This document shows positions 63,243-64,000 of a DNA stretch of 64,000 bases, piece by piece (the stretch's first letter is position 1; every line of letters starts with the position of its first letter). The notes under the pieces are model-generated. The model did no database searches, was not told the origin of the DNA, and worked only from the letters and a program-made list of their open reading frames with translations. The DNA comes from Sapientia aquatica (lineage in GTDB: Bacteria > Pseudomonadota > Gammaproteobacteria > Burkholderiales > Burkholderiaceae_D). Where the stretch lies: NCBI RefSeq assembly GCF_004358105.1, contig NZ_SMYL01000010.1, positions 62,001 to 126,000 of the forward strand, written 5' to 3'. The translations under genes and the position numbers were made by a program.

Positions 63243-64000
63243 ATGACTGATCTATCCGTTTCAGCAAAATTGACCGAATACAAACCAAAGAACAAAGTCC
63301 GTTTCGTCACAGCCGCGTCGCTCTTCGATGGGCACGATGCGTCGATCAACATCATGCGTCGGATTTTGATGGCCAATGGTGCGGAAGTAATCCACCTCGG
63401 GCATAACCGTTCGGTGGACGATGTAGTAACCGCCGCTCTGCAAGAAGACGCGCAGGGGATTGCGATTTCGAGTTACCAAGGCGGTCATGTTGAATACTTT
63501 AAATACATGATCGATTTGCTGCGTCAACGCGGCGGCGCGCATATTAAAGTGTTTGGCGGTGGTGGCGGTGTGATCGTGCCAGATGAAATCGCGGATTTGC
63601 ACGCTTATGGTGTGTCGCGGATTTTTAGCCCAGAAGACGGTCAGCGCATGGGTTTGGTTGGAATGATTTTGTCGATGATTCAAGCCTGCGACGTGAATTT
63701 ATCCAGCTATGCACCGACTTCTTTGGCCGCCCTGCAAGAACCCGATTTAGCTACCCGCCAACGCAGTTTGGCGCAATTGATTACCGCGCTCGAAAACGAC
63801 GAAGTTGATCCAACCCTAAAGCAAGCAATCCACAAAGAAGCCGAAACCAAGCGCGTGCCAGTTTTGGGCATTACCGGAACGGGTGGCGCGGGTAAATCGT
63901 CTTTGACCGACGAATTAATTCGCCGGATTCGTTTAGATCAAAACGATAAACTCAACATCGCCTTAATTTCCATCGACCCATCACGCCGCAAATCCGGTGG
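63243..64000 (+). CDS. icmF: Fused isobutyryl-CoA mutase IcmF, N-terminal part (cut by window edge)
   Basis: The first 252 residues of a protein expected to be about 1090 long. It opens with a B12-binding domain ([20 protein letters not shown], with the DGHD base-off ligand His; SSYQGGH; GGGGGV). A MeaB-like G-protein chaperone domain follows with Walker [10 protein letters not shown] from about residue 212 and [11 protein letters not shown]. This order (B12, GTPase, then mutase) is specific to IcmF, which interconverts isobutyryl-CoA and n-butyryl-CoA using adenosylcobalamin. AAGGAT precedes the ATG. The mutase domain lies beyond base 64000. Confidence 0.93.
   Translation, partial: MTDLSVSAKLTEYKPKNKVRFVTAASLFDGHDASINIMRRILMANGAEVIHLGHNRSVDDVVTAALQEDAQGIAISSYQGGHVEYFKYMIDLLRQRGGAHIKVFGGGGGVIVPDEIADLHAYGVSRIFSPEDGQRMGLVGMILSMIQACDVNLSSYAPTSLAALQEPDLATRQRSLAQLITALENDEVDPTLKQAIHKEAETKRVPVLGITGTGGAGKSSLTDELIRRIRLDQNDKLNIALISIDPSRRKSG

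Overview
The window looks like a chromosomal segment of a betaproteobacterium, most likely Burkholderiales/Oxalobacteraceae (Undibacterium-like; this placement is inference). The reasons are moderate G+C, a class I-like PHA synthase operon, a fused indolepyruvate:ferredoxin oxidoreductase, an IcmF-type fused mutase, and many envelope, chemotaxis and cyclic-di-GMP proteins. No rRNA, tRNA or CRISPR array was found. Both ends cut a gene: an M61 peptidase at base 1 and icmF at base 64000.

Layout. 1-8.4 kb: M61 peptidase (partial), FrnE-like and DsbA-like thioredoxin-fold proteins, a VirK/DUF535 protein, a 37-residue lysine-rich protein, a secreted M1 aminopeptidase and a DUF1275 membrane protein. 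8.6-12.3 kb: a PAS3-GGDEF-EAL regulator and an aldo/keto reductase. 12.4-17.0 kb: an operon of MaoC-hydratase/phosphotransacetylase, acetate kinase and PHA synthase, linking acyl-CoA, acetyl phosphate/ATP and polyester storage. 17.7-21.2 kb: a chemoreceptor and a porin. 21.4-36.3 kb: a same-strand run of seven genes (GFA-domain, HD hydrolase, SGNH hydrolase, DUF6090-like, HExxH protease, cupin, class C beta-lactamase-like hydrolase), interrupted by a transposon.

The main accessory feature is a complete Tn3-family (Tn21/Tn501 subgroup) transposon at 26549-35234. It has 38-bp terminal inverted repeats (34/38 matching), a perfect 5-bp target duplication (ATCAA), tnpA, tnpR and a res region. It splits an HD-domain gene, whose two halves rejoin in frame when the transposon and one duplication are removed on paper. 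Its passenger genes are not a classic resistance set: PepSY protein, PAP2 phosphatase, a COG4705 membrane protein with an exact four-fold [FY]W-x9-G-x4-D repeat, a lipoprotein, an OmpR-type regulator, a QseC-like kinase and a small EamA transporter, all on one strand. I propose this as a mobile envelope or metal-stress module. It is the best candidate here for an undescribed system.

36.7-40.9 kb: a LacI-controlled glucoside unit (lacI, AmpG-like MFS permease, GH1 beta-glucosidase) with LacI-type palindromes. 40.9-43.4 kb: a membrane GGDEF/EAL protein whose GGDEF signature is lost. 44-47.5 kb: the indolepyruvate oxidoreductase. 47.8-51 kb: a multi-PAS FixL-like kinase with a lone receiver. 51.5-55.2 kb: an NTF2-like protein, an SRAP peptidase, an outer-membrane barrel, a DUF975-like membrane protein and fRMsr. 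The barrel and DUF975-like genes share an upstream palindrome. 55.2-62.8 kb: the PBP1C / alpha-2-macroglobulin pair. 63.2 kb to the end: icmF, with a 16-bp perfect palindrome in its promoter region.
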